From the NCBI RefSeq assembly GCF_024679245.1, contig NC_090180.1, forward strand, positions 8,700,007 to 8,764,006: a stretch of 64,000 nucleotides of DNA, in the 5' to 3' direction. The first letter of the stretch is position 1. Every line of letters starts with the position of its first letter. The notes beneath the pieces were generated by a model that saw only the letters and a program-made list of their open reading frames with translations, did not search any database and was not told the DNA's origin. The stretch comes from Pseudorasbora parva. Its lineage: Eukaryota > Chordata > Actinopteri > Cypriniformes > Gobionidae. Of this stretch, positions 34,115 to 47,538 are shown piece by piece. The translations under genes were made by a program, and so were the position numbers.

Positions 34115-34461
34115 AAGTTTGGTGATATTATTACAATTTAAAATATTTGTTTGCTATTTTGATATATTTTAAATGAAATTCATTCATGTGATGGCAAAGC
34201 TGAATTTTCATCATCATACTCCAGTCTTCAGTGTCACATGATCCTTCAGAAATCAGTCTAATATGATGATTTGATTCTCGTTGAAAAAGTGTTGTGCTGC
34301 TTAATATTTTAGTAAGAATCCATGACCATTGAAATAAAAATATTTTATAATTTAACAAATGTCTTTGTAGTCACGTTTTTGATCAATTTTAATGCATCCT
34401 TGCGGAATAAAAGTATTCAGTTCTTTTTTTTTTTTAAAGGATCTTTTGAACTGTAGTGTAT
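34115..34461 (-). mobile_element. Miniature element family A, copy 4
   Basis: In reverse orientation: TCTTCAGTGTCACATGATCC and CTGCTTAATATT, ending GAACTGTAGTGTA. Confidence 0.72.
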
Positions 34462-35954
34462 ATGACAAGAAAAAATCATATTCAAGCATATTCATATTCA
34501 GTGTGATATTCATGCCTCACAGTAGAGATTACAAAGCAAACAGTGGAGCCCCAGGTGGATGTCAAGTTCACCTAATGTCATGGCTGTCATTTAGGAATCA
34601 GGATAATTGGGTAATTGTGCAGTGCGGCTGGTACGGGAGGAAGTGATGGAAAGAGTTCGGCCATCTGCAGTCAATGTAAGAAGAATTGATTTCCATTGTG
34701 AGGTTATTGTGTGGGAAAAGAGAGTGGGCGTATTCTACAGCTTTTGTCGAGGAGGTCTGATTGATTGAACCGTCTCAACGGCGCTATCTAATAAACCTGC
34801 CTACTTGTTATTATTCATATCTGAGGAATACAAAAACATCATCGAAATGCTCCCCCTTACTGCTCTAACTGTACAACCTTATATAATAATAATAATAAAA
34901 TATCTACTTTTTTGTCCAGTTTCCAACTGATGTTGATTCATCTGATGCAGTTGCATTTCATTTAAAAACACATACGCCATCACTAAACCCTAAATAAAAC
35001 TTTAGGACCTGGTCTGTCCACATCCTGATAAAAAATTCAGGACATTTTTATTTAGCTCCAACACACCGTCACATGGTCTAGTCATAAGAAATATGACATA
35101 CTCTCTGTCATATGGTGAAACATATTTTATACAGCTGTTTTCAATGCTACTGTCTGAATTCTGGTCTTTTTTATTGTTTAGCTGTTAGCTTTCATGCCAT
35201 AGCCATTTAAATGTAGCCAAATATATAAGATAATAGCAGTATAACCTTCAAACTATAAATCTTACAATTTCAGGCTTCCTTTTCTCTGGCTTTATTTTAA
35301 ATCACTGATAAATTCGGTTAGTTTTAAAGCCATTCCAGATGAGAAACTGAAACCCCAACTAGTCACCTGCCTTTCACTCTTCACTCTGTGCTAAAAACAG
35401 GGTGAATTTACAAGCAGGGGTTAAAGACTTCTCACCTTCTTCATTTCCTTGTGTGACACTACAGTTGCCCGTATTCAGAATCAGAAAAGGAAATCTTCCA
35501 TCCCATTGTTCTGCTGCTTTATAATTTAAGTTTAACCTTAGAGTACAAGATTCAGCAAAAACACAGCCGAGCTCTGGCTGCAGCAGATGGTGTGTAGATA
35601 TGATGGGCAGAGCTGCATTACTCAAATTACAAAAAGGGATTCAGACTAGATGTATTTTTTAATTGCACAGCTCTGCCAATATACGCCCTGGCAGAAGGAA
35701 AGAGAGATTGTTCAACAGGCTGCTCTCAAAACAGTGTTTTCAAGATTAGGATACCAGGCCCTACTGGCCGGATTACAGACATTTGTCTTAAATGTAACTG
35801 AATTATGCATATTCAGGTGGAGCCATGCATATGTTTTCAATTCATATTGTAATTTTGAAAAGATTTACTGCAGCACTGTTTAGAATCTAAAATGAGGATC
35901 AGCATGCAATTATTGATAACAAATAATGATCAACTGCCAACAGATTTTATTTAA
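34462..35954. other. slc7a14 5' UTR intron sequence, nothing recognised
   Basis: No feature beyond AT-rich unique-looking sequence. Confidence 0.4.
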
Positions 35955-36240
35955 TCTTTTTGAAACTACTGTTATGCTTACCAAGTGTCCATTATAGTTT
36001 TTTGCAAAATATTTTTTTATTTTAACGTATTCCTCTGAAGGCATACTCCAGTCTTCAGTCACATGATCCTTCAGAAATCTTTTTAATATGCTGATTTGCT
36101 GCTCAAGAAACATTTCTTATTATAACCAATGCTGAAAACAGTTAATATTGTTGTGTAAACCATCTCGTCACGCATGTTCAATGCATCCTTGCTGAATAAA
36201 AATATAAATTATTTTTTTTTTTAAATCTTACTGACCTGCA
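35955..36240 (-). mobile_element. Miniature element family A, copy 5
   Basis: Reverse orientation, with the core variant TCTTCAGTCACATGATCC, then GCTGATTTGCTGCTCAAG and CTTGCTGAATAAAAATA. Confidence 0.68.
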
Positions 36241-36523
36241 CAAAAAAAATCTGAATACTCAGAAGAAACTAACTCAATTATAGTGATGCTCGATTTATTT
36301 CCACCTGATCAGACTTGCTCTAAACTTTCTTTGTGACATGAAGAAACATAGATATCATCACCTTAAAATCACCTCACACTACACCCCAAAAACAAAAGCC
36401 CAAACAGAAGACATCAAACTTTGATAACACTTGTCTTCACCCACACACAGTCAGAGCTTTCCTCAGGGCAGTATAGTGCAGCTCCTCCCTTCTTCTTTCT
36501 TTCCCTCCTCTCCTCTCCTCCCC

Positions 36524-36551
36524 CTCCTCCTCCTCCTCCTCCTCCTCCTCT
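36524..36551. repeat. (CTC)n trinucleotide in a pyrimidine tract
   Basis: Nine CTC units inside a C/T-rich run from about 36480. Confidence 0.9.
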
Positions 36552-37729
36552 GGGCACTGCACTGTTACATAAACTGGCTGCTGAGAGGAGTGAATCTGCC
36601 TGGCATGAACACTAACACCATTTCAGGCCCATCAGATTTATTGCCATCTCTCCCTCACATTTCTAAGTATCAGGGCACTCCAACTAAATTAAACCAAATA
36701 TTTAAGTACGGCACTCTAAAACTACTGTTTCAGCCACGTGATGTTTCTTGATGTTGTTTGACGTATATCAGAAGGCGTAACTTAATTATTTAATGAATTA
36801 ACAAACTCTTCAACAAGACACTGGGTGATGTGTACAATGACAAAACCTTAAACATTACCACTTTACTTTCATACAATACAAAATGGTTCCTAAATAGTTG
36901 CCAGGCAGTTTACTATACAAATACTGCACTTTAAAGAAACGCATTTGGGTTTTTATAATGAAATGAGTATTTATTTATGTGTGGTGTCCTGTCCCCGCAG
37001 CTGTCCAGACTGCATTATGTCTGATGCTCAAACGCAGTGCTGCAGGTGGTTCTAATTGACCGAAAGCCCATAATAGTATTACAGCATGTGCGTAAACAGG
37101 ACGAGTGACATCACAATAGTGGAAGGAGCTTAATGGGAGCCAGCACAAGTGTGGCTCATTGAGAAAAAAGCAAGTCATGCCCATGAACTCATGAGTCAGA
37201 GATCAAAAAGCAAATTACATGTGGCTTTTATGGAGCCAAATCAAATGTATTTACAGGCGGAATGATACATAACTCTTGATTAACACCGCCTTTTTTGAAG
37301 AATCTTTAATGTACACTAATGTGGACAATTGTCAAAGTTAAATCATAATTTTAACAGTAAAAAGTACAAATACTAGTGTTAAAATGTTTTAAACTGTAAG
37401 TTACCTTACCGTGTATAGTGAAAATGTTGCCATAAAACACAGTACAGATTATCGTTTTGAAGTAAAACATATGAATTATTTTATCATAATATACTTGTAC
37501 TTTTACAATAGGTAAGGAACATTTCCCAGAAGTCCCTACTATGACTACTAACCACAACTATCCACAATAATGTGTTTAATGTTCCATTTAATTTTGTTTA
37601 TTACTACTTACACTTATCTTTTGTCCTGTGACATGACTTTGAGAGTAAAATTAATATGAATTAGTAAAATACAGAACATATGATTGGATACAGTGTAATA
37701 AAATATATGCCTCAGCAGTATTGCCAGTA
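36552..37729. other. slc7a14 5' UTR intron sequence, nothing recognised
   Basis: No gene or repeat family identified. Confidence 0.4.
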
Positions 37730-38160
37730 TCTTGTTACTTAGTAACATATTACTCTAATCTGACTACTGTTTTCCAGTAATGAGAAATCTAATGCGTTAC
37801 TATTTCCAAACCAGTATCCAAGTCACTGTGAGTTACTATTTTAGATTTACTATTCCTTAGTAAAAAAAACACAAAATATAATCTTCTTGCGTCTCGGGGA
37901 GAGCAGTTTTTCAGGAAATATTTTTTAATTTTAAATTTAAAATGTCAGGAGACTTCCAATAAAGTGAGTGTTGGCAAAAACATGTCATTTCTATGTTGAG
38001 TCGGCGGGGTGTTGTCTGTAACTGCTGAATGTAACTAATAAAGTAACTGGTAATCTTAATTAGTTACTTTTAAAATCAAGTAATCTGTAAAGTAACTAAG
38101 TTACTTTTTTTAAAGGAGTAAACGGATTACTTTTTTAAAAGTAATTGTGGCAACACTGTG
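37730..38160. repeat. Dispersed repeat rich in AGTAAC/TTACT motifs
   Basis: Repeated GTTACT/AGTAAC words and the end AATTGTGGCAACACTG resemble a common fish interspersed repeat. The superfamily is not resolved. Confidence 0.45.
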
Positions 38161-39156
38161 CCTCAGTAAATCCGAATAAATAAGCTCAATAAAAAGCAAA
38201 AACAGAATCAATAACACAAACACATACACAAAGATTGATTATTAAATAAAACAGCAGAGACATACAAAAGCAATGGCAATAATTTTCGCTTCTATTCAAC
38301 CGTTTAAAAATCGCCAATTGCCAATGGTCAGACAGACCATTGGTCCTAAGGAGGTGGCAAACATTGATTCTCTATACAACTATTGCAACATGTATTTCGG
38401 TCAAGCAGGTTAGAATTATCCTTACCAACTATTTGTAAGTAGTAGTCTGATATTATACTAAAATAAACTTAATAATGTATCAACCAGGACGTGTGTGTTT
38501 CAGCACCATGGTCAGCGCCGCTGTATTTTACACGCCCGATTATAAACAAAGCAGCATCCATGAGTAACTGCCATCATGTCATTGGAGATTAACCTCGTTT
38601 CACTGCTAGAGCTCCGCTATAGACACATCCACAGGCGGAGTAGTCAAAAGAGGCCATTGCTTATTTAAAAACCCAGTTATTAATAATGTAGACAATGCCT
38701 TTCTATTGCATAAAAAGCATGTTATTGAAATGTAGACATTCACTTGATAGCGATCTCACACCGCCCCTCCCGTTAAAAAACAGCCAGCCGATACTAAAAC
38801 AACATGTTTCTTTTCTTCACGGTTTTTTTAAACATAAACGTGGGTGTTTTAAACTAATCATTGACGAGTTAACATCGTTTTTAAATATATATATATTAAA
38901 AAGTTAATTGCGATAACATCGCAGTTATCCCAAGAGACTGGCTTAAAAATAACCAATTGAATCGTCCCTGGTCGCTTTTAAACCAGAAAGAAATATTGAA
39001 AGAAAAAAGGAGGCAATATTAAAGAATGGTTTCTGCTTGTTTTTACACTGATTTTTGAACGTGTGAACTGTAATTTGCTCATATATTATTCTGATTTGGG
39101 CTGAATGGGGTCTAGTGCACATCCTGACCTAGTGTCCTGGTTTGGTCAACACTTAC

Positions 39157-39400
39157 CTTCCAGGCTGCTGCCGCTGTCCAGCTGTGCCGATGCTGATGTG
39201 AGGTGCTGCGGCTCACAGCAGCGCGATACGGTGGCGTAGTCCAAAGGCAGGTGGATCCCAAGCAGGATGCATTTCCGTTTGCGTATCATATAATGCTCAT
39301 TATACATTAACAATGATTTATCATAACTCAAAGCAGCCCTGAAGGCGAAAAAATCATCATTGTAAGGATTAAGGTCGTCGTAGGGAGGGATACTTCACTG
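39157..39400 (-). other. slc7a14: Probable non-coding first exon of slc7a14 (5' boundary approximate)
   Basis: A consensus donor, CTGGAAG|GTAAGT, lies at 39157/39156 on the - strand. It ends a relatively GC-rich block upstream of the coding exons. The matching acceptor would be at 30895, giving an 8.3-kb 5' UTR intron. Other vertebrate SLC7A14 genes also have a 5' non-coding exon. The 5' edge is a guess, and transcription here is inferred. Confidence 0.55.
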
Positions 39401-39465
39401 ATGCTGCAAAAAGGGACGTACGCTCGTGTAGTAACGCAGGGGTTAAATTATTCAGACGCTGCCTC

Positions 39466-39523
39466 CACGTGATACGCGAAAAAATTCATTATTTATTATC
39501 GTCGTCTACGTCAATGACGTTAT
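39466..39523. promoter_or_regulatory. Candidate slc7a14 promoter sites: E-box and paired CRE half-sites
   Basis: CACGTG is at 39466-39471, and TACGTCAATGACGTTA, two opposed CRE-like half sites, lies around 39508-39523. Both are just upstream of the proposed first exon. The motifs are seen; any function is inference. Confidence 0.35.
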
Positions 39524-39969
39524 GATATCATTGCGTGAGAACATCAAGCCCTTTTTTGCGACAGTCAAAACTAATGATCCGTCATCTTTCCTCCATGAAA
39601 AGCATGAGGCTAAGGAAACAGGAAGTACGCTCACTGCCTGCATCCACTGAAAAGATGCAAAACGACGAAGATGAAAAGCTGGTGAACATGCGTGTTAGTT
39701 TGTGTGTATCAGTCATGTTGTAACATTTTTTTAAGGTAGACCTATGTATTTAAAATTGTATATAGAGGCCTATTGTCTGCTACAATTAAAGTTGCTCTGA
39801 AATCTAGCTTAGGCTTCTACTTATTATTCCTAAACCAAAAGTGTTGTTTGTTACAACCTGTCCTCTACATGAAGCGTTGTAAAAATAAATAAATAGATAA
39901 AGTGAATTTTAGAAGGTTAAAACTATGTATGTAATTTTTTTACATTTATACCTAATAATCTTACAATTG

Positions 39970-39991
39970 TACCCCCCCCCCCCAAAAAAAA
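39970..39991. repeat. Adjacent poly-C and poly-A runs
   Basis: A run of about 12 C is followed by about 9 A. Such tracts are prone to assembly and replication error. Confidence 0.7.
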
Positions 39992-40204
39992 AGCAAATCG
40001 GAATTCATCCTGCTTTAAAGAGCTCCAGCATCTGAACGAGCCTTTATAGCTTAATATGATGAAATATGAGAGCCTTCTTTGTTAGTTTCATTCTCTATTA
40101 ATAACAATGAGTTCAGTTTGCATGCATGAGTCATACAGTCTTACACCTCGAGTAATATTCAGTGGCCGGGGAATATTGCCTACTGCTCAGTAACCGACAT
40201 GAGC

Positions 40205-41006
40205 TCCCCTTGCAAGTTTTTCTAACACGGCCTCAGCTGAATGTGATGGGTGCAGCTGCAGCCAAGCCTTACATCACCAAGTGCAGCAAAGCGTTGGATG
40301 CAGTGGTGTGAAGCATGCTGCGACTGGACTCTAGAGCAGCGGAGACATGTTCTCTGGAGTGATGAATCACGTTTCTATGTCTGGCAATCCGATGGAAGAG
40401 TCTGGGTTTGGCGGTTTCCAGGAGAAGGATACTTGCCTGACTGTAGTGTGCCAATTGTACATTTTGGTGAAGGGGGGATTATAGTGTGGGGTTGTTTTTC
40501 AGCGGTTGGACTTGGTCCCTTAGTTCCAGTGAAGGGAACTCTTAATGCATTAGCTTACCAATACATCTTAGACAATTTCATGCTCCCAACTTTGTGGGAA
40601 CAGTTTGGGGATGGCCCCTTCCTGTTCTAACATGACTGCGCACCAGTGCACAACGCGTCAGTCCATAAAGACATGGATGAGCAAGTTTGGTGTGGAGAAA
40701 CTTGACTCTCTTGTCCTCAACACGATAGAACACCTTTGGGTTGAATTATGGCGGAGAATGCGTGCCAGGCCTTCTCGTCCAACATCAGTGCCTGACCTCA
40801 CAAATGTGCTTCAATAAGAATGTTAAAATATTTCCCACAAACACACTCCTAAACCTTATGGAACACCTTCCCAGAAGAGTTGAAGCTGTTTAAGCTATAA
40901 AGGGTGGGCCAACTTCATATGATACCCTAAGGATTAAAAATATAATGTTATTAAAGTTAATGCGCATGTAAAGGCCGACGTCCCAAAACTTTTGGCAATA
41001 TAGTGT
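40205..41006 (+). mobile_element. Tc1/mariner element, 5'-truncated, broken transposase
   Basis: Transposase reads [20 protein letters not shown], then [21 protein letters not shown]. The Gln of the usual FQHD is a TAA stop at 40628-40630. HDCAPVH follows, and another frame (NTIEHLWVELWRRMRARPSR) reaches the Glu region. The right inverted repeat AAAACTTTTGGCAATATAGT is present and the left end is missing. Confidence 0.85.
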
Positions 41007-42120
41007 ATACGTCAGATTGATTCAGTGTGTACAGAGATAGTTGTCCAACAAGATTATGAAAATCATAATCAGATGTCTTGACAGAAAATATATTTCCCCC
41101 CCCCCTTCCATCTCTCTTTTTGTCCGTCACAGCCTCTTCTCACATGAGTGTTAATTTCACAAAATCAATAACATCGTTTTCTGTGCTGCCAAACCATATA
41201 AATTCATAAAGTCATGACAGTTTCCAAGCTCTGTCAGATGCTTCAGAGTTTCATTAGGAGGAAATCTGAACTGAGCATTATGGTCTGGCTGCTAATTGGC
41301 AGCGTTCAGATGTCACCCGTGGTCCTGCTTCTCTTTGAGGTGCAGACGCGCATCAGGAGCGAGACCCTCTAGCCTGCTCATTATCATTAGCGGGCAGCTC
41401 TGATTGCTCAGATGGTGCCAGGCACACCTGCACCTGAGGATTTTAATGCCAAGCCTCCTGTGATGAAGAACAAGATGAACCCTGACTATGCATGCAAGCG
41501 GGGGATAGGCCAAGCAGGAGAAATGGCCAACCTTTCAAAAGGGCGATGAAGCCATAAAGAGAGTGCAGATCCTTTAGCCAAAAGTAGGGTGGTCATTTTA
41601 GAGAGAAAGCACAATGGCAACTTTGCTTGCATGTATAAAGAAGTTTTGATTTTTTTATTGACTTATTTGGAATATTTGATCTTTTACAAGTATAAAATTC
41701 TGTCAACCACAAAAATTATACATTTCAATGTTAAAAATGGGTATTAATTTTAAGAGTTTCTTACATCATTTAACAGTGTTCATTACAGTTATGGTGGACA
41801 TTCCTGCAGTCAGCATGCAAATTGCACGCTCCCTCAAGACTTGTGACATCTGTGGTACTGTGCTGTGTGATAAAACTGCACATTTTATAGTGGCTTTTTA
41901 TTATGGCCAGCCTGAGGCACACCTGTGCAATAATCATGCTGTCTTGATATGCATCTTGATCTTGATATGCCCCGCCTGGGAGGTGGATGGATTATCTCTG
42001 CAAAGGAAAGATGCTCACTTACACAAAATTTCAATACTTAAACTTATTTGTGAACAATATTTATTATTTGAGAGAAATGTAGGCATTTTGTGTACATAGA
42101 AAGACTGACAGTTATAAAGA
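41007..42120. other. Non-coding, nothing recognised
   Basis: A poly-C run is present near 41096. Open frames lack known motifs. Confidence 0.45.
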
Positions 42121-42179
42121 GCTCTTTTGCATTGCCAAAGAATTTCTTATGCTACTTCTACATCCCACGCCATAATATC

Positions 42180-42633
42180 GCATCAGGGGTTAGGCTACTC
42201 TTTTGGCGAAAGTCGACTTGGGTAGGCCATTGCCAGAAGCTAGTTATTTTGGTCTATAAAGTTTTAAATATGGATATTTCTCTTACAAAAATTGTTGCTT
42301 TGCTTCAGAAGGGTTTTATTAATCCCCTCGAGTTGTATGAATTATTTTTATGATGGATTGATGGATGGATGGATGGATGGATGGATGGATGGATGGATGG
42401 ATGGATGGATGGATGGATGGATGGATGGATGGATGGATGGATGGATGGATGGATGGATGCACTTTTTTGAACTTCAATATCAGGAATGCCATTCACACCT
42501 ATTATATAGCTTGGAAGAGCATGATATTTTTTTACATAACTCCAGTTGGTTTCATCTGAAAGAAGATACACCTAGAATGGCTTGAGGGTGAGTAAATCAT
42601 GGGATAATTTTCATTTTTGGGTGAACTATCCTT
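42180..42633 (-). mobile_element. TTAA-type miniature element interrupted by a (GGAT)n expansion
   Basis: Same family as 24.7-25.1 kb: TTTATAAAGTTTTAAATATGG, CTTCAGAAGG, GCTTGGAAGAGC, CCTAGAATGGCTTGAGG. It ends GGGTGAACTATCCT before TTTAA. The left edge is approximate. Confidence 0.7.
42352..42459. repeat. (GGAT)n tetranucleotide microsatellite
   Basis: About 25 GGAT units, lying inside the element at 42180-42633. Confidence 0.95.
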
Positions 42634-43603
42634 TTAATGATATATAAGCAAATCACAATATTATACTTTTGGAGTGAACAACAGTTGCAAACACTTTTAA
42701 GCACTGTTGCTTTAACAGTTTTCCTTCTACATGGATCCGTCTTTTTGAAGCCTTTGTCACTGAGGATCTCTCTAAAGAGAAGAGCTTTCCTCTGTTTCTC
42801 TCTTGGTGTCAAGAGGGAGTTTAACAAGTCTGCTGTGATTGGACCTTTTTTCTCCCCCCTCCCCCCCATTCATCCAACGAGAGGGGGCGAAACTCCTATC
42901 AGTAAAACAGGGCACCATCTGGCACTAAAGTCATCCATACTGAAGTGGGATGGGGGCTCATAAGGAGGGCTAATTAATGGAAACGCTGTAATTGGCAGGA
43001 TAGTCAGAAAGGCAAAGATACCTCCCATCCTTTGATCGAAACAAATTAGCCACTCATGCACTTACAGTGCATTACTATAAGATTCAAATGTAATTTAGAC
43101 AGTAGATTTGACTCTGCAATAGATGATTAAAACAGCACAGAATCATTATAAAAAATGGGAAACATTTTGCTGTATTTTTTTTATTTTTTATTTTTTAATG
43201 CATTTACTAGCATCTGATGATTCAGGTCTGTTTTCTTTAAAACCTAAAGTGCAGATTGTAAGAAAAATGCTTTGAGCTGAATGAACAGAAAATTGGTTCA
43301 AAGAGGCAGCTTTTATGAGGGAAGTGGCTTTTGAAAGTGGAACTGTTTTGATGAAGGCGTTTAATTGTGCATGGCTGATTACTGTTGACACAGTGAAAGG
43401 CACTAGGTCTACTTATGTGGCAGAATCATTATCAAAATGTAAACCCGCACAAAGAGGACTGTATGCTACGAAATGAATGTAAACAATTGAAATTACACAG
43501 AGGAAATTGTTCTCTCAACCAAATCATCAGAAATGTAAATAAACACCCAATCACATCCACACTGGCATAACACATTTTTATGTTTTAAAAAAAAAACATA
43601 AGC

Positions 43604-44610
<1,007 letters not shown>

Positions 44611-45168
44611 ATATGTGTTAGATAAATTAAGCCAGTGGGATTCAGGTAAATTGGAAGACCTTTAACCTTCAGTAATTATACTCAAATCCATTAAATTGAC
44701 ATTCACTGGTACAATGACCTTTAGGTGTTAAGGTAAATGTTCTGAACGACATGTTCATTTTCATTTTGTGTTAGTCTTGCATGCTTTGGTGTCATTATGA
44801 AAGATGTTGCAGGCCTTTTGTTTGGCTGACTCAGTTGAAATAGAAAGATATAGAGAATATTTCCCATGATGCCTGCCAAAACAGGATCAGACTTCAAAGC
44901 CAGTAGACAGAGAAGTACATGAATCAAAGTTGATCCTTTATATCTTTATTGCTCACCCATTCTCCCTTATTTTGACTTTATTATTCTTTGTTTTAATTGC
45001 TTTCAATTCTATGGTAAATCCTGATGATCTCAATGCGGTTTCCATAGTAACGCTAGCTGCAGTGCATGAATGGCATTGTAGTTGCTGTGGGAACAGAAGT
45101 CGACTCACCTCAAAAAGAGATAGTGATTATATACATGAAACTTCAGCCCTTCTATTAGAACTTAATGA

Positions 45169-45170
<2 letters not shown>

Positions 45171-45205
<35 letters not shown>
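45171..45205. repeat. (CA)n microsatellite
   Basis: About 17 CA units followed by a GA-rich stretch. Confidence 0.95.
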
Positions 45206-45208
<3 letters not shown>

Positions 45209-45995
45209 AGAAAGAGAGACACACTAAAAGATTCGTACTGTGTATATACTGTAGTTATATCAGGAAAAATGATCCCTGTTGTGAAATCACTGGCCAGTGG
45301 ATTGTGCATACAGCAGACAATATGCGGTAACATTAAAACACACATTTTGTGTAGAAGCAAAATTCACTGTAATCGAGACTGTAGGTGTAAAAAGTATCTT
45401 GTGTAGTAAAATCCTGTTTACACCTACACAGCTGTCCAAGCAGATTTACTTTTGGGCTCTGGCCAGTTCTGATTCCCTCCTACAGGCCCATTCTTCTGCC
45501 GTCCACACGTCACACCATCCCGTTACTTCCAAATCAACTGGACTGAACGCTCCATTATGCCAGCGTCTAAATCCCCAATACAACCAATCCAAACAACCAA
45601 GACAGTTTCTCCTACTCTTAAATAATGCAATACCTATTAAAAATTCATTTAGCCAGACCTCATTTGTCAGACTTTTGCATTTAATATTCACAATATTATG
45701 GTTGTGAAGATTTATTGTGTAATTAAAGATGGCAGGCTTTGAGGGATTGGCGACATGGAAAACCTCTTAGTATATAACTCATGCCATACACAGTATTACT
45801 CAATCATCCATGCGGGAGGACAATGTGAATTATAATATTCTGCGCTCTAGTCTACAATTCACTGCTACTCTTTTATATATGAAATATTACTTTGTTTCCC
45901 ATGAAGACAGTTGAGATTCTTCAACTTAGTGGAATTATTTGGATATACTGTTATAGGCTATCTGTAATGTCCACCAAAAAAAAACTTTACATAAA
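45206..45995. other. Non-coding, no gene recognised
   Basis: The long + frame reaching 45406 starts upstream of the CA repeat and reads through it; there is no domain similarity I know. Confidence 0.4.
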
Positions 45996-45996
45996 T

Positions 45997-46079
<83 letters not shown>
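45996..46079. repeat. (TTTC)n tetranucleotide microsatellite
   Basis: About 21 TTTC units. Confidence 0.95.
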
Positions 46080-46946
46080 ATAATAGTTCTTGCACAGAAA
46101 TTGTACAGACTAGCCTACAATGCTCACATGAAGGCACTTGCTGCTGAATAAATCACTAATCTAATTTATTCCCCATCTAGTGTATAGTAGTATATTTGCC
46201 ATAGATTGTGATTATATACATATATATATATATATATAACAGTACCTTATGTAAGGTCTTTATACTCCACTGACAACATTGTTGTATTATATTGCATTTT
46301 TGTCAATACATCCTCATAAATACTACAACACTGAAAAATAAGAAAGTAGGCTATACTTTCAGTGTCTACTTTGTTTGAACTTCTCAGAAATATGGCTGAC
46401 CTATACTAACAGAAAGGTCAAGGAAAGTCAATTTGGACTATATAAACTTAATCTTTTGATCAAGATACAATCAAGTGTTCTAAGTAAACTTGGCTTTTAG
46501 TTGTGTTTGCTCTTTTGATTGCATAGCCTATTAAATACTTTTTTTCACAGTCTTAACACGTCTTATAAACTTACATTGTTTGAAAATATTGATTTATAAA
46601 GACAACATGCTCCTTATTCTGAGTATCTGAATTTGCTAGTCCACCGAAGGAATTTACTTCAAAACTACTTTACTTTTTTTCACAGCCACTGATTTAATTT
46701 TCTGGCTGTCTGTGTTTTCACTGTTATATGGTATGCTATACGCTATTATGCATCTTCTGAAAGAGCACAGAATCTCTGAATCAAAAGACAGTGGAAGAAG
46801 TAATAACAACTGACAGAAGACGCAAATGTAAGATAACGTGTACATTAAACAGCATATAAATCAAAGCTGCCAAACGTTACAGAATGAAATGCTGAACCCA
46901 TGAAGAGGAAACTATGACGCTTTAAAAGTGTTGATGGACTCTATTG

Positions 46947-47538
46947 CCCTGTCCAAAAACCCACTCTTGTGTTGTGGTCTTGGACACTTGAGAGCGCGTG
47001 TACCTGACAGGAAGAAAGTGCGTAAGACTGCAAAAATGCACTGCCCTTAATGGACCTCTTTGGAGCGGCATTCAAGGCGAAGCGTGTCCCATCATGCAAT
47101 TTGTTCAGGAACTTGCTTGCCCTGAAATTGCGAGGAAAATGTTCCACTGTAATTTAAATGAACTAGATATATTTCATAATGATTAGATATAATTGAATAA
47201 TTTGCACATTTTATTGGTGCAAAGATAAGTAGGCACTGTATTTTGTATAACATTTGCAGCTGCTTTTTATCACTAAATCAGAAGTACCACAAATTAAAAA
47301 ATTGTGTCTCATGTTTGTTACATAGCGACTACTGAACAAGTTTATTTTAAAATGCAAAGTATTGAAAAGAAGCTCTGAAAAAACTTTTTTGCAACATTGT
47401 AAGTCTGTCCCGTCGGGTCATCAAAAGGTCTATACAGACTACTTGCAGTCGTCGACTTGAACACTTGTGCCAAATACAGGAAATACATCATGTAAGTAGA
47501 CAAGTGCAAAGACCACAGGTGTGTATATTTGGACAGGG
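46947..47538. mobile_element. Terminal-inverted-repeat miniature element, 592 bp
   Basis: The left end is CCCTGTCCAAAAACCCAC and continues to TTGTGGTC. The right end is GACCACAGGTGTGTATATTTGGACAGGG, its complement with mismatches. The flanks (CTATTG left, CCATTG right) may be a diverged target duplication. No transposase frame. Confidence 0.6.

Noticed and set aside
39146..39331. 61-residue - strand frame in the proposed first exon as a coding start of slc7a14
   Set aside because: It does not match the SLC7A14 N-terminus and runs through the donor at 39157. At most an upstream frame.
42292..42585. Frame with Met-Asp-Gly-Trp repeats
   Set aside because: Translation of the (GGAT)n microsatellite.
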